DNA of 29,204 nucleotides from an uncultured Treponema sp. (GCA_937923945.1 CALDWC010000004.1:1-29204); one strand, 5' to 3'; positions 1 to 8,055 are shown, numbered from the stretch's first letter. Notes: generated by a model from the letters alone, not told the origin. A program made the numbers and translations.

Positions 1-12
1 CGAAGTTAAACG

Positions 13-95
13 TCCAGAATTCTACCTTGTTATACTGAACATTGAGAAACAATAAACACTGTTAAACGGCATCAAGCCTTTAATCAGTGTTTTCT
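13..95 (+). repeat. Dispersed intergenic hairpin repeat, copy A1
   Basis: This segment is clearly related to the copy at 7931-8022: both carry AGAATTCTACC, then ACATTGAGAAACAA (A1 reads GAACATTGAG), then GTTAAACGGCATCAA and CTTTAATCAG. The part at 54-92 folds into a hairpin. The outer stem is AAACACTG/CAGTGTTT, followed by TTAAA/TTTAA and GGC/GCC with a five-base loop. The left arm of the second hairpin seen in the other copy would lie before the window start. No protein is encoded. The repeat sits directly upstream of the symporter promoter. Confidence 0.75.
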
Positions 96-147
96 TAACA
101 AAGCAGTATTATCTTAAATTATAGATTGTTTTTAAAAACTTATCAAC

Positions 148-176
148 TTGATATTACGACAAAAAAATTATATGAT
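148..176 (+). promoter_or_regulatory. Sigma-70-type promoter of the symporter gene
   Basis: TTGATA at 148-153 and TATGAT at 171-176 are separated by 17 bases. Transcription would start near 183, giving a leader of about 20 bases that contains the ribosome binding site AAGGAGA at 187-193. Confidence 0.55.
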
Positions 177-202
177 TAGAGGCATTAAGGAGATTATGTG
201 CT

Positions 203-1501
203 ATGAAAAAATTATTCAACGCATATTTAAAAGTCAATTTAATCAAACGGATTTTAATTGCACTCGTTTTGGGAACGGTTGCAGGTATTATTTTAGGATT
301 TTTCCCAAATGCCGTTGACACGTACGTCAACTATGTTCAATTTTTCGGAGATGTCTTTATTCGCTTGCTTAAAATGATTGTTGTCCCCGTTGTACTTTTT
401 TCTATTATTTGCGGTTCGGCAAGTATTGAACCGGCGAAACTGGGACGAATCGGTGTGAAAATTATTCTTTTCTATTTATTCACCAGTGCGCTCGCCGTTG
501 TGATAGGTCTTTTGTTCGCAAATATTTTGAAACCGGGATACGGCTTTGAAGTCGTCGGATCCGAAGCGGTAAAAACGGCAGTCAAAGAAGCTCCGTCTTT
601 AAAGCAAGTACTTCTCCAAATGATTCCGACAAATCCTATTGCCGCGATGACAAACGGCGATATGCTTCCGATTATTTTTTTTGCTATGTTTTTCGGTTTT
701 GCCGTTTCATACATTCGCGCATCAGAAAATGAAATGGTTCGGAAAAGCGGCGATACCGTTTTCCTTGCAGCAAACGGTTCGGCGGAAGCAATGTATAAAA
801 TCGTAAACGGCATTATGCAGTATGCGCCTATCGGTGTTTTTGCGTTAATTTCCATTGTGTTTGCTCAACAGGGACCGAAAGCAATTGGCGCTCTGTTGAT
901 GGTTACCGTTTGTATTTATCTCGGATTTATTACGCAACTCGTCGTGTGCTACGGCAGTATTTTAGCAATTTCAAAAATAAACCCGATACAGTTTTTCAAA
1001 AAGATTAACGAAATCATGGTAACCGCTTTTGTTACCCGTTCTTCTTCGGGAACATTGCCTATTACCATGCGCGTGAGCGAAGAAAAGCTCCAAATACCGC
1101 GCAGTATTTCGGCATTTACGCTGCCGCTCGGGGCGACTATCAACATGAACGGAACCGCTATTTATTTGGGCGTTTGTGCAATGTTTATCGGATATGCAAT
1201 CGGTTCACCGCTTTCGCTGAGTCAGCAAATTATGGCGGTCGTTACCGCAACGCTCGCCGCGATAGGAACGGCAGGCGTTCCGGGATCAGGCCCGATTATG
1301 CTTTTGATGGTTTTGGATTCTGCCGGATTAAAATTGACGGAAGGTTCATCGGTTGCGGCGGCGTACGCAATGATTTTAGGTATCGATGCAATTCTTGATA
1401 TGGGACGAACTTGCATCAATGTTACCGGCGATGTGGTTTGTACACTCATTGTATCCAACCAAGAAAAAAAGTATACAGAAAAAATTGAAGCGGAAAACTA
1501 A
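203..1501 (+). CDS. Dicarboxylate/amino acid:cation symporter (DAACS family, GltP-like)
   Basis: A 432-residue inner-membrane secondary transporter that should import glutamate, aspartate or C4-dicarboxylates with sodium or protons. The family signatures are clear: YLFTS at 91-95, the hairpin-1 serine-rich motif SSSGT at 280-284, the TM7 motif NMNGT at 314-318, the hairpin-2 stretch GTAGVPGSG at 355-363, and the TM8 substrate-binding run from D395 to D410 (D399, R402, T403, N406, D410). The arginine at 402 corresponds to Arg397 of GltPh and argues for an acidic amino acid or dicarboxylate. Length is normal for bacterial members. One oddity is N316, where GltPh and most relatives have an aspartate (Asp312) that helps bind sodium. 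A strong Shine-Dalgarno sequence at 187-193 supports the start. The gene appears monocistronic and is followed by a perfect hairpin. Confidence 0.93.
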   Translation: MKKLFNAYLKVNLIKRILIALVLGTVAGIILGFFPNAVDTYVNYVQFFGDVFIRLLKMIVVPVVLFSIICGSASIEPAKLGRIGVKIILFYLFTSALAVVIGLLFANILKPGYGFEVVGSEAVKTAVKEAPSLKQVLLQMIPTNPIAAMTNGDMLPIIFFAMFFGFAVSYIRASENEMVRKSGDTVFLAANGSAEAMYKIVNGIMQYAPIGVFALISIVFAQQGPKAIGALLMVTVCIYLGFITQLVVCYGSILAISKINPIQFFKKINEIMVTAFVTRSSSGTLPITMRVSEEKLQIPRSISAFTLPLGATINMNGTAIYLGVCAMFIGYAIGSPLSLSQQIMAVVTATLAAIGTAGVPGSGPIMLLMVLDSAGLKLTEGSSVAAAYAMILGIDAILDMGRTCINVTGDVVCTLIVSNQEKKYTEKIEAEN

Positions 1502-1565
1502 AGTGAGCATAGCTTGCAAAAAAGCGAAAAGAGTGCTTGCTTAGGGAGACGCCGATAAAAGTTTG

Positions 1566-1599
1566 ACACTGATTAATTCTTGATTGAATTAATCAGTGT
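1566..1599 (+). repeat. Perfect 14-bp inverted repeat, copy B1 of the dispersed hairpin family
   Basis: ACACTGATTAATTC at 1566-1579 is the exact reverse complement of GAATTAATCAGTGT at 1586-1599, with a six-base loop. A short T run follows on the plus strand, so it may also end transcription of the symporter gene, though the stem is AT-rich. The sequence TTAATCAGTGTTTTC is shared with copy A1. On the minus strand it marks the exact point where the DUF3798-like relic loses its reading frame. Confidence 0.75.
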
Positions 1600-1876
1600 T
1601 TTCCTAAGGCTCCCGGATAACCGACCAACGGCGATGGTAAACTCGCATGGATAAAAATGCCGCCATATTCTAGAACTTGCTTGATGAGCGACTCCGTTTG
1701 AGAAATGTTTGTACAAAAAAACATACGGTAACAGTCCCTGTCATCACTCCAATATGAAATTTTGCCGCTTTCTGCGGTTCAAAAACGGCATAAATACTCG
1801 TCTGTTTCTTTTTACACGCTGTTGATAAAGTTACTACCATTACGATAAAACCGACAAACAATAGAATTTTTTGCAT
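1593..1876 (-). pseudogene. Remnant of a DUF3798-type lipoprotein gene
   Basis: The first frame encodes a convincing lipoprotein start: a hydrophobic signal of about 20 residues ending in the lipobox LSTAC, then a lysine-rich stretch and FHIGVMTGTVT, which resembles the N-terminus of mature DUF3798 (periplasmic-binding-like) proteins. After this point the frame soon reaches a stop. The neighbouring frame from about 1724 downwards reads MFFCTN, then SLIKQVLEYGG, then LPSPLVGYPGALG. That is how I remember a segment from the last third of the same family. The middle of the protein, roughly 200 residues, is therefore missing and the two ends are out of frame. The C-terminus stops inside the B1 repeat hairpin. 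A GAGG ribosome binding site lies upstream of the start. Family assignment is from memory; the broken state is visible directly. Confidence 0.7.
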
Positions 1877-1974
1877 ATATTGCCTCAGACATTATTAACG
1901 ACAATGTCATTATTGAGTTGAGAGTATAGCAATACACAAGCAAAAGTTAAGAAGAGATGTAGGCATTTCAATAA

Positions 1975-2003
1975 TTGACTTTCATAAAAATATCACCTAT
2001 AAT
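1975..2003 (+). promoter_or_regulatory. Sigma-70-type promoter of the permease/GldG-like/DUF4340 operon
   Basis: TTGACT at 1975-1980 and a perfect TATAAT at 1998-2003 are 17 bases apart. The predicted transcription start is near 2010. The site overlaps an in-frame TTG at 1975, so that codon cannot be the translation start. The GGAG at 2032-2035 and TTG at 2041 are the better start. Confidence 0.75.
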
Positions 2004-2040
2004 GTGCAAATATAAAACGGTATATAACAACGGAGAAAAT

Positions 2041-2772
2041 TTGAGTAAAAATATTTTTGCAGTACTTTTAAAAAAAGAATTAACGGCCTTGCTGCATTCT
2101 TTTGCGTTTTGGCTGAGTTTTCTTTTTTTTCATCTTGCCCTGTCGTTTTTGTTTTTAGGGCTGCCTGTTTGGTTTGACATGCAGTTGTCGAGTTTCAGCT
2201 ATTTTTTTTCACTTTTTCCCTTTGTGTTCATTACGGTAATTCCGACACTGACCATCGGAATGTGGACGGACGAATATAAAACGGAAACGTGCAAATTGCT
2301 TTTTTTATTTCCCGTTCCGGAACGCACCCTCGTGTTGACAAAATTTGCGGCTTGTTCCATTGCGTTTTTTATTCAACTGACAACATCACTTTTCGTTCCG
2401 ATTTCAGTTTCCGGTTTAGTGTTTTTTGAAGGAGCAGCTTTTTTCTTTTCATACTTCAGCGTTTTTATTTTTGGCGTTTCATGCATTGCAATTTCGCTTG
2501 CGTTAAGTTCGTTTTCATCGGAAAGTGCGGTCGCTTTTATTTTTAGCTTTTTAACCATTGCGTTTTTTTCTCTCGTGCATTTTATCGTACGCATTTTTAA
2601 AGTACCGAGATTCCTCGAAAAAATTATTGAAACACTTTCTTTTCATTATCATTTTCAAAATGCTGCGCTCGGAATTTTTAATATGAGCGATTATATTTTT
2701 TACGGAGCGTTAATTCTTTTTGGAATTACCTGCAATATTTTTAGTTTAAAATTACGAAGGTCAAACGCATGA
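2041..2772 (+). CDS. ABC-2-type transporter permease (GldF-like)
   Basis: A membrane protein of 243 residues with about six hydrophobic segments. The stretch DEYKTETCKLLFLFPVP, followed by LVLTKF, matches the conserved loop of ABC-2 permeases of the GldF/NosY type, where an EExxxGTLELLL-like sequence precedes the third membrane span. It should form the membrane part of an ABC exporter together with the next gene product, which it overlaps by ATGA. The start is TTG at 2041, five bases after GGAG. An in-frame TTG at 1975 lies inside the promoter and an ATG at 2002 lacks a good ribosome binding site. No ATPase gene is present next to it, which is unusual for this gene set. The substrate is unknown. 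Confidence 0.75.
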   Translation: MSKNIFAVLLKKELTALLHSFAFWLSFLFFHLALSFLFLGLPVWFDMQLSSFSYFFSLFPFVFITVIPTLTIGMWTDEYKTETCKLLFLFPVPERTLVLTKFAACSIAFFIQLTTSLFVPISVSGLVFFEGAAFFFSYFSVFIFGVSCIAISLALSSFSSESAVAFIFSFLTIAFFSLVHFIVRIFKVPRFLEKIIETLSFHYHFQNAALGIFNMSDYIFYGALILFGITCNIFSLKLRRSNA

Positions 2773-4274
2773 AGCGGGAATTTAAATTTCAATTTTTATT
2801 ATACGGCATTATTGTGCTGCTTTTAATTTTTATTTCAAGTAAAAATTTTTTCCGTTTTGATTTTTCCAAAGAAAAATTGTACACCGTAACCAATGATACA
2901 AAAACGCTTTTTGCCAGTTTAACGGAAAACGTGACGCTCACATGGATTCGTTCCGACAACATCAAAAAATATTTTCCGTCAATAACGTACCTTGAAGAAA
3001 TGCTGCCGCAATACGCTTCACTGAATAATTGCAATTTTGCAATCGTAAACTTAAACACCCTAACCGAAACGGCTCTGCAAAATTTAAACATATTTCCGGA
3101 ACAAATTGCAAGCTCATCGCGTGATGAAAAAAAAATAATTAATTTGTATTCCGCATTGATAATTGAATATCACGGCATGACAAAAATTCTTCCGTATCTT
3201 TTCGATGTACAAAATTTAGAATACACAATTGCAAATAATATCCTTGCATTGATTCAAGACAGTGAAAGCGTTTCTGAAAAACGGCGAATTTATATTTTAA
3301 CCTTTCCGAATATTCTCACCGGTGAATATCAATATGTGCTGCCATTTTTGGAATATGATAATTTTATTCCCGTCATAGTGAATGAAGAAAACATAACGGA
3401 ACTGCAGCCGGATATTCCGCTCGTTGTTATCGGTTCCGGTTTTATCACCGATGAACACATTCGCATGATTGATGCGTTTTTGCAAGCAGGCGGTAACGCC
3501 GCGTTTTTTGTTTCGGGAACCGTCGTTGATGTAAACGGTAATTGGATATGCACACCGAAGCAAAACGATCCGCTGCTTTCACTTTTAGCTCGCTACGGTT
3601 TTTTAATCGGGCAGGATATTATATTGGACATTTTCAGTTTTCCGCTTCAGATGAGTAGTCGCGACGGCGTTACTTCAAAAATAATCACTTATCCGTTTTG
3701 GCTTCGTGCAAATGCGGAACAAGCGGATTTAACGCAACCGTTTTTTTCCGGCTATACAACGCTACAGTTTTATTGGCCGTCATCACTTGACTTGGATACG
3801 CAGAATGCGCCGAGTGTTCGATCGGTTTTAAAAACAAGTACGCAAGCAAAACGTATGATTGAAAATTTTACAACGGATCCGTTTTTGTTTTCCGAACAGG
3901 ATACGACGGACATGGAAAAAAACGAGTACACCCTTGCAGCGATCAGCACCGATAAGGGGAAGCTTTTTGTAATGACCGATGAAAACTTTTTGAGCCGATG
4001 CATCGAATTTACAAACTCTGATACGAATATGTATCTGCTGGTTTCCGTTTGTCAGTGGTTATGCAATCATGAAAGTATTTTGAAACTTAAAAACAAAGTT
4101 TCAACGGTAAAGCCTTTTAAAACCTTTACCGATTCGAATACACCGAAAAAAATTAAATTGTTTGCACGGGTGTTAAATTTTATTATGGTACCGCTTGTCA
4201 TTGTTTGCATTTTTATATTTAAAATACACCGAAAGCAAAACACCGAACGAGTACCGGAAGGAGCAGCCGAATGA
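2769..4274 (+). CDS. GldG-like ABC transporter auxiliary protein
   Basis: 501 residues. An N-terminal membrane anchor (about residues 10-25) is followed by RFDFSKEKLYTVTNDTK, matching the hallmark start of the GldG/ABC-type auxiliary domain (R-x-DLTxEKxYTLSxxTK). A large extracytoplasmic domain follows, and a second membrane span (about residues 470-490) lies before a short basic tail. In Bacteroidetes GldG pairs with GldF and the ATPase GldA in gliding motility. In spirochetes and other bacteria the role of the homologous set is not known, and nothing here shows gliding. The gene overlaps its neighbours by ATGA on both sides (2769-2772 and 4271-4274), so translation of the three genes is probably coupled. 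Confidence 0.75.
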   Translation: MKREFKFQFLLYGIIVLLLIFISSKNFFRFDFSKEKLYTVTNDTKTLFASLTENVTLTWIRSDNIKKYFPSITYLEEMLPQYASLNNCNFAIVNLNTLTETALQNLNIFPEQIASSSRDEKKIINLYSALIIEYHGMTKILPYLFDVQNLEYTIANNILALIQDSESVSEKRRIYILTFPNILTGEYQYVLPFLEYDNFIPVIVNEENITELQPDIPLVVIGSGFITDEHIRMIDAFLQAGGNAAFFVSGTVVDVNGNWICTPKQNDPLLSLLARYGFLIGQDIILDIFSFPLQMSSRDGVTSKIITYPFWLRANAEQADLTQPFFSGYTTLQFYWPSSLDLDTQNAPSVRSVLKTSTQAKRMIENFTTDPFLFSEQDTTDMEKNEYTLAAISTDKGKLFVMTDENFLSRCIEFTNSDTNMYLLVSVCQWLCNHESILKLKNKVSTVKPFKTFTDSNTPKKIKLFARVLNFIMVPLVIVCIFIFKIHRKQNTERVPEGAAE

Positions 4275-5158
4275 ACACGTTTCAGCGCAAAACAAAAATT
4301 TTACTGTGCATTGTTTGCGTTCTCATTGCATGCAGCATTTTTCTTTCCGTTGATTGGAAACACCCGAAAGCGAAAACTTCGGAACTCGTTCTCCCCGCTG
4401 TTATTTCCGATGTTGCAACGGTCACCATAATTTTTAATCGAGCGGATGTACAAAAAACAATCGCGCTAAAAAAAAGAGACGATTCGTTTTTTTTATATTT
4501 TTCGGATGATGAAACATACAAAGTGCCGGAAACCGTGATAAAAAATTTTTTCACGATTCTCTCTTCAAAAAATAAAATGACGCTTGTATCGAAAAACAAT
4601 ACAACGACATTGGTGAACACCGTAAAAATTATACTACGCGCTGCTTCCGAAACCGTCATTTCAGACATTACGTTCGGCGAACTTGACACGCTCGGATTAA
4701 ACCGTTACATTATGTTCGGCGGCGGGCACATTTACAAAGCACCCGATATATACGCATCGTTGCTGCAGCCGGAAAACAGCCGTTGGATTGAAACGCAACC
4801 GTTCAAAGCGCAACTCAAAAATAACTCAATACAATCGGTTTCCTTTAACGATAAACTTTTCATAAAAAATGAGCGAAACGCAGCAGCTTTCACTGCATTG
4901 GAACAAGCGTTGAGCAGCTTTCACGTTCTTGATGTCTACATTGTGAATGCATATCCTGCGGCAAATCTGAAAAGAGAAAAACAAACGGTATCATTTGTGC
5001 TTGGCAGCGGCGAAACCGTAAGTTTGCATTTTCAAAAAATTGAAATCGGCAGCGATTATACCTTGTATCAGAACGATAAAAAACAGCCGCCGTATATCGT
5101 CAGTAGCTATGCCGTTGAACAGTTACTCAAAGCGGTTCAAAACGTACAAATCTCATAA
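4271..5158 (+). CDS. DUF4340-type membrane-anchored protein
   Basis: 295 residues with one N-terminal membrane span (about residues 10-27) and an extracytoplasmic remainder. A DUF4340 protein very often follows GldF- and GldG-like genes, and position, length and architecture fit. The recurrent pattern of short strands, with sequences such as FGELDTLGLNRYIMF, also fits that family. Its biochemical role is not established. It starts by ATGA overlap with the preceding gene and ends 14 bases before the convergent cysteine desulfurase gene. I see no terminator hairpin in that short gap. Confidence 0.65.
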   Translation: MNTFQRKTKILLCIVCVLIACSIFLSVDWKHPKAKTSELVLPAVISDVATVTIIFNRADVQKTIALKKRDDSFFLYFSDDETYKVPETVIKNFFTILSSKNKMTLVSKNNTTTLVNTVKIILRAASETVISDITFGELDTLGLNRYIMFGGGHIYKAPDIYASLLQPENSRWIETQPFKAQLKNNSIQSVSFNDKLFIKNERNAAAFTALEQALSSFHVLDVYIVNAYPAANLKREKQTVSFVLGSGETVSLHFQKIEIGSDYTLYQNDKKQPPYIVSSYAVEQLLKAVQNVQIS

Positions 5159-5172
5159 AAAACGGCACTTTT

Positions 5173-6345
5173 TTACACGGAAAACTCGGCATCAACGTCG
5201 GAGAGAATATCCAAAAACTGCTGCAATTCTTCACGCGTTGTTTCATTGCCGAGCGAGATTCGGAAGGCATTCGTCTGCGTTGATTTGTCAACACACATTG
5301 CTTGTAAAACGGGGCGATTGACTTTTGCACTGGAGCAAGCGGAACCCGTTGAAACAAAAATCCCGCGATCGGACAAAACGCGAACCATCATTTCGCCGGT
5401 AACATATGCGTGCGCAATTTGAACAATGTACGGTGAAAAATTTTCGTCCTGCGCCGTGCGCGATTTCGGCACAACGGAAAAATGCTCCCGCTTGGAAATT
5501 TCGTGCAACAAAAAGTTTACCTTTTCTCGCGCGGCGGCGAGATTGTTTTGAAAGGAGCGTTCATATTTTTCCAGCGCAAATTGCAGGGATAAAACCCCCG
5601 CAAGATTTTCCGTTCCGGAGCGGACGCCGCGTTCTTGGTTTCCGCCGCGATTAAACACTTCCGTCGGTTGCTTCAAAAAAAGAATGCCCGTTCCGCGTAA
5701 CGCCCCGATTTTATGCGCGGAAAGCGAAAGCGAATCAACGCCCAAATCAGCGATATTAAAAACCGTTTTGCAGATTGCCTGCACCGCATCGGTGTGAAAA
5801 TGAATTTTTCGTTTCGCATGTTCTTTTAAAACGCGGGCAATATCGGCAATCGGTTGTATGCTTCCCGTTTCGTTATTGACGGTCATCACCGAAAGAAAAG
5901 TAGTGTTATCTCGAATCGTTTTTACGACCGCTTCCGGTGTTACAATTCCCGATTCATTGCACGGAACGGTTAAAATATTCAACCCGATTTTTTTCAGCGA
6001 AACGCATTCTTCGGTTAATGCAGCATGCTCAATCGCACTCACCGCGATACTGTAGTCCTCAAAGTTCGATTTCGTTAAATTCGTTAAAATTGCAATGTGG
6101 TCACTTTCCGTTCCGCCCGAAGTAAAAAAAACTTGCGATGCGGCAACACCCAAAAGAGCGGCAATTTTTTCCCGCGCTTGTTCTAAATACTCCCGCGCTT
6201 TTTTTCCCAAACGGTGCTTTGCCGACGGATTTGCAAATACTTCATTCGCAATTTCCAACGCCCGCAGATTTTCTTCCGTATTCGGCTTTGCCGTCGCCGC
6301 CCAATCCAAATAAATTTCTTGCGTCATGGTTGTACTATCCATCAT
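5173..6345 (-). CDS. Cysteine desulfurase (NifS/IscS family, PLP-dependent)
   Basis: Releases sulfur from L-cysteine as an enzyme-bound persulfide for iron-sulfur cluster or thio-cofactor synthesis. Numbered from the ATG at 6345 (390 residues), the PLP-binding lysine is K212 in SLSAHKIGALRGTG and the catalytic cysteine is C337 in STGSACSSAK. Also present are the PLP-stacking histidine in SAIEHAAL, the NNETGSIQPI loop, the HTDAVQA motif and RGGNQERGVRSGTEN. The ATG at 6345 overlaps the fliP stop codon as ATGA. A second possible start at 6327 (MTQEIYLDWAAT) is closer to the usual family N-terminus. Neither has a good ribosome binding site, so coupling to fliP is likely. No scaffold gene (iscU/nifU) is adjacent. 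It occupies the position where fliQ follows fliP in T. pallidum. Confidence 0.9.
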   Translation of the reverse strand: MMDSTTMTQEIYLDWAATAKPNTEENLRALEIANEVFANPSAKHRLGKKAREYLEQAREKIAALLGVAASQVFFTSGGTESDHIAILTNLTKSNFEDYSIAVSAIEHAALTEECVSLKKIGLNILTVPCNESGIVTPEAVVKTIRDNTTFLSVMTVNNETGSIQPIADIARVLKEHAKRKIHFHTDAVQAICKTVFNIADLGVDSLSLSAHKIGALRGTGILFLKQPTEVFNRGGNQERGVRSGTENLAGVLSLQFALEKYERSFQNNLAAAREKVNFLLHEISKREHFSVVPKSRTAQDENFSPYIVQIAHAYVTGEMMVRVLSDRGIFVSTGSACSSAKVNRPVLQAMCVDKSTQTNAFRISLGNETTREELQQFLDILSDVDAEFSV

Positions 6346-7172
6346 ATAATAAACGAATTGAAAAGCTGTCCGATAATTAAATCCCAACCGTCAACTAAAA
6401 CAAAGAGCATCAACTTAAACGGCATTGAGATTTGAATCGGCGGAAGCATGATCATACCCATTGACATCAAAATACTGGACACAACCATATCGATGATGAT
6501 AAACGGAATATAGAGGAGAACACCGATTTGAAACGCCCGCGTCAACTCGTGCAAAATAAAAGCGGCAATCAACACATGCGTCGGGACTTCGGCGAGTGTT
6601 TCCGGTTTATCAAGATGCGCCATCGTCATGCAAAGTTCAATACTGGACGTGTTCTTTTGCATTTGGTTGTACATAAAAATACGCAAAGGCTTTTCGGCTT
6701 CTTTGTATGCCGTTTCAATCGTGATTTTTCCTTCCCGCATCGGCTGAAACGAATTGGTATAAATATCGTTAAATATCGGCCACATAATAAAGATAGTCAA
6801 AATCAGCGCAATGCCGTTCAACACTTGCGTTGGCGGAACTTGCTGCAACGAAAGTGCGCGCTTAATAAAATCAAGCACAATCGCAATCCGCAAAAAGCTG
6901 GTACACAAAATCAAAATACTGGGAGCAAGCGAAATCAGCGTGAGAAGCAAAAGCACTTGCACGGAAAAAGCGACGTCGTTATTCTTCTCGGCTTGACGGA
7001 TGTTAAATTGCAAAAAAGGCTGCTGCAGCTGCCGTTCTGCATCTTGAGTCGTTTTGCCGTCTTTGTTTTTTAATCCGGTTTCCTGCGAAAAAGCGGTAAC
7101 GGGTGTGAGTAAAAATACCAAAACAAAAAAGAACGCTTTCCATTTTGTTGTGCGGAAAAAATTTGTTTTCAT
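6342..7172 (-). CDS. fliP: Flagellar type III export gate protein FliP
   Basis: 276 residues. An N-terminal signal sequence ending near AFSQ is typical of FliP. Conserved membrane segments follow: LLTLISLAPSILIL, then SFLRIAIVLDFIKRAL, QQVPPTQVLNGIALILT near the middle, and FQIGVLLYIPFIIIDMVVSS with MGMIMLPP toward the C-terminus. FliP forms the core of the export gate together with FliQ and FliR. It starts six bases after the fliO stop codon and shares an ATGA with the cysteine desulfurase downstream. FliQ, FliR and FlhB genes are not found in this window, although they normally follow fliP. Confidence 0.96.
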   Translation of the reverse strand: MKTNFFRTTKWKAFFFVLVFLLTPVTAFSQETGLKNKDGKTTQDAERQLQQPFLQFNIRQAEKNNDVAFSVQVLLLLTLISLAPSILILCTSFLRIAIVLDFIKRALSLQQVPPTQVLNGIALILTIFIMWPIFNDIYTNSFQPMREGKITIETAYKEAEKPLRIFMYNQMQKNTSSIELCMTMAHLDKPETLAEVPTHVLIAAFILHELTRAFQIGVLLYIPFIIIDMVVSSILMSMGMIMLPPIQISMPFKLMLFVLVDGWDLIIGQLFNSFII

Positions 7173-7178
7173 AAACGA

Positions 7179-7832
7179 TTAGCCCTTATTACTTTCATTG
7201 ATGTCGGTTTCGTTTTGCTGTAAACGTTCACGCATACCTTCTAAAAAATTACCGGTCAACGCTTCATCCGCTTTCGACGTTTCCCGCGCTGTATTTTCCA
7301 CCGGTTTATTTTCCTTTTTGAAAAATACCGACACCATTTCCGCGAACGGTTTTTGTTCGACTGTTTGATTTTCCGCATGCAAGTTCAACGTATCAATCAA
7401 CTCGGTATCTTCAATGCGGGAAATGAGCGAAACATCTTTTTCGGTTACCGCAATTAAAAAAGCTTCCCGCTTCACCGTAATAATGTAGAGACTTTTATTC
7501 GGTGCCAGCTTCAAAGACGAAACCACTTTTAAATACGGGTCATCATTCAACGAGAGCGTTTGCGATTTTTTCAAAAAGCGTAATACCACGTATGCAAGGA
7601 CGCACACGATAAGCAGCATCAAAATCAGTTTCCACAGCGACCCGAAAAACGAAACGCCGTTCTCTTGGGGGGGCGCCGAATCTTGCGGCTGTGTTTGTAA
7701 ACGAATTTTCGTTTCATCAATTGTTTTCGTTGCAGCCGTATTTTCTGTCGGCTTCGTGTCCGCGTTCTGCGAAAAACAAACCGTAACGCCCACTGCCAAC
7801 GCAAAAATCAAGCATAAAAACCGCTTTGCCAT
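7179..7832 (-). CDS. fliO: Flagellar biosynthesis protein FliO (FliZ in older spirochete naming)
   Basis: 217 residues. A signal sequence (about 1-21, ending CFSQ) precedes a low-complexity periplasmic segment. A membrane span at about 67-87 follows (SLWKLILMLLIVCVLAYVVL). The cytoplasmic FliO domain contains LKVVSSLKLAPNKSLYIITV, the family's most conserved piece. The C-terminal tail is charged and probably disordered. FliO helps assemble the FliP ring, and the gene is directly upstream of fliP. A GGGGGA ribosome binding site lies just ahead of the ATG. It is the first gene of its transcription unit here. TTGACA on the minus strand at 7900-7905 is a possible -35 element, but I see no convincing -10 at the right distance. 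Confidence 0.87.
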   Translation of the reverse strand: MAKRFLCLIFALAVGVTVCFSQNADTKPTENTAATKTIDETKIRLQTQPQDSAPPQENGVSFFGSLWKLILMLLIVCVLAYVVLRFLKKSQTLSLNDDPYLKVVSSLKLAPNKSLYIITVKREAFLIAVTEKDVSLISRIEDTELIDTLNLHAENQTVEQKPFAEMVSVFFKKENKPVENTARETSKADEALTGNFLEGMRERLQQNETDINESNKG

Positions 7833-7867
7833 GGTTCCCCCAAAATTATCGCAATATCTTTTGAGAA

Positions 7868-7903
7868 GACATTGATTAATTCAACAGAAAATCAATCGAT
7901 GTC
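7868..7903 (+). repeat. Dispersed hairpin repeat, copy B4
   Basis: GACATTGATT at 7868-7877 pairs with AATCGATGTC at 7894-7903 with one mismatch. The inner TTGATTAATTC resembles copy B1. It lies just upstream of fliO and directly before copy A2, the same B-then-A order as in the 13.9-14.1 kb element read on its minus strand. Confidence 0.55.
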
Positions 7904-7917
7904 AACTTAAAAACACT

Positions 7918-8021
7918 GTTGTTTCGCAAATGTTTAGAATTCTACCTTTTTAATTATGCTGGACATTGAGAAACAACATGGAAACGCTGTTAAACGGCAT
8001 CAAACCTTTAATCAGCGTTTC
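7918..8021 (+). repeat. Dispersed hairpin repeat, copy A2 (two hairpins)
   Basis: Hairpin 2 is GTTGTTTC (7918-7925) with GAAACAAC (7970-7977), extended inside by AATGT/ACATT. Hairpin 1 is GAAACGCTG (7981-7989) with CAGCGTTTC (8013-8021), extended by TTAAA/TTTAA. Compared with copy A1, the hairpin-1 stem carries a paired change (ACACTG/CAGTGT to ACGCTG/CAGCGT), which preserves pairing. A related element lies on the other strand at 13911-14039. Confidence 0.8.
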
Positions 8022-8055
8022 TTTGAGTATAAATCTTTTTTCACGAAAAGTCAAT

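Noticed and set aside
1551..1558. GCCGATAA on the plus strand, matching a sigma-28 -10 element
   Set aside because: No TAAA lies 15 bases upstream, and the DNA downstream on that strand holds only a repeat and a pseudogene on the opposite strand.
4282..4689. 135-codon open frame antisense to the DUF4340 gene
   Set aside because: It lies fully opposite a gene with good operon context, and its composition is that of a reverse-strand shadow.
6528..7073. 181-codon open frame on the plus strand across fliP
   Set aside because: It is antisense to an unambiguous fliP, is rich in Arg, Asn and His, and has no ribosome binding site or family resemblance.
7845..7853. TGCGATAAT as an extended -10 promoter for fliO on the minus strand
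   Set aside because: Transcription would begin inside the ribosome binding site, leaving too short a leader for it to work, and no -35 fits.
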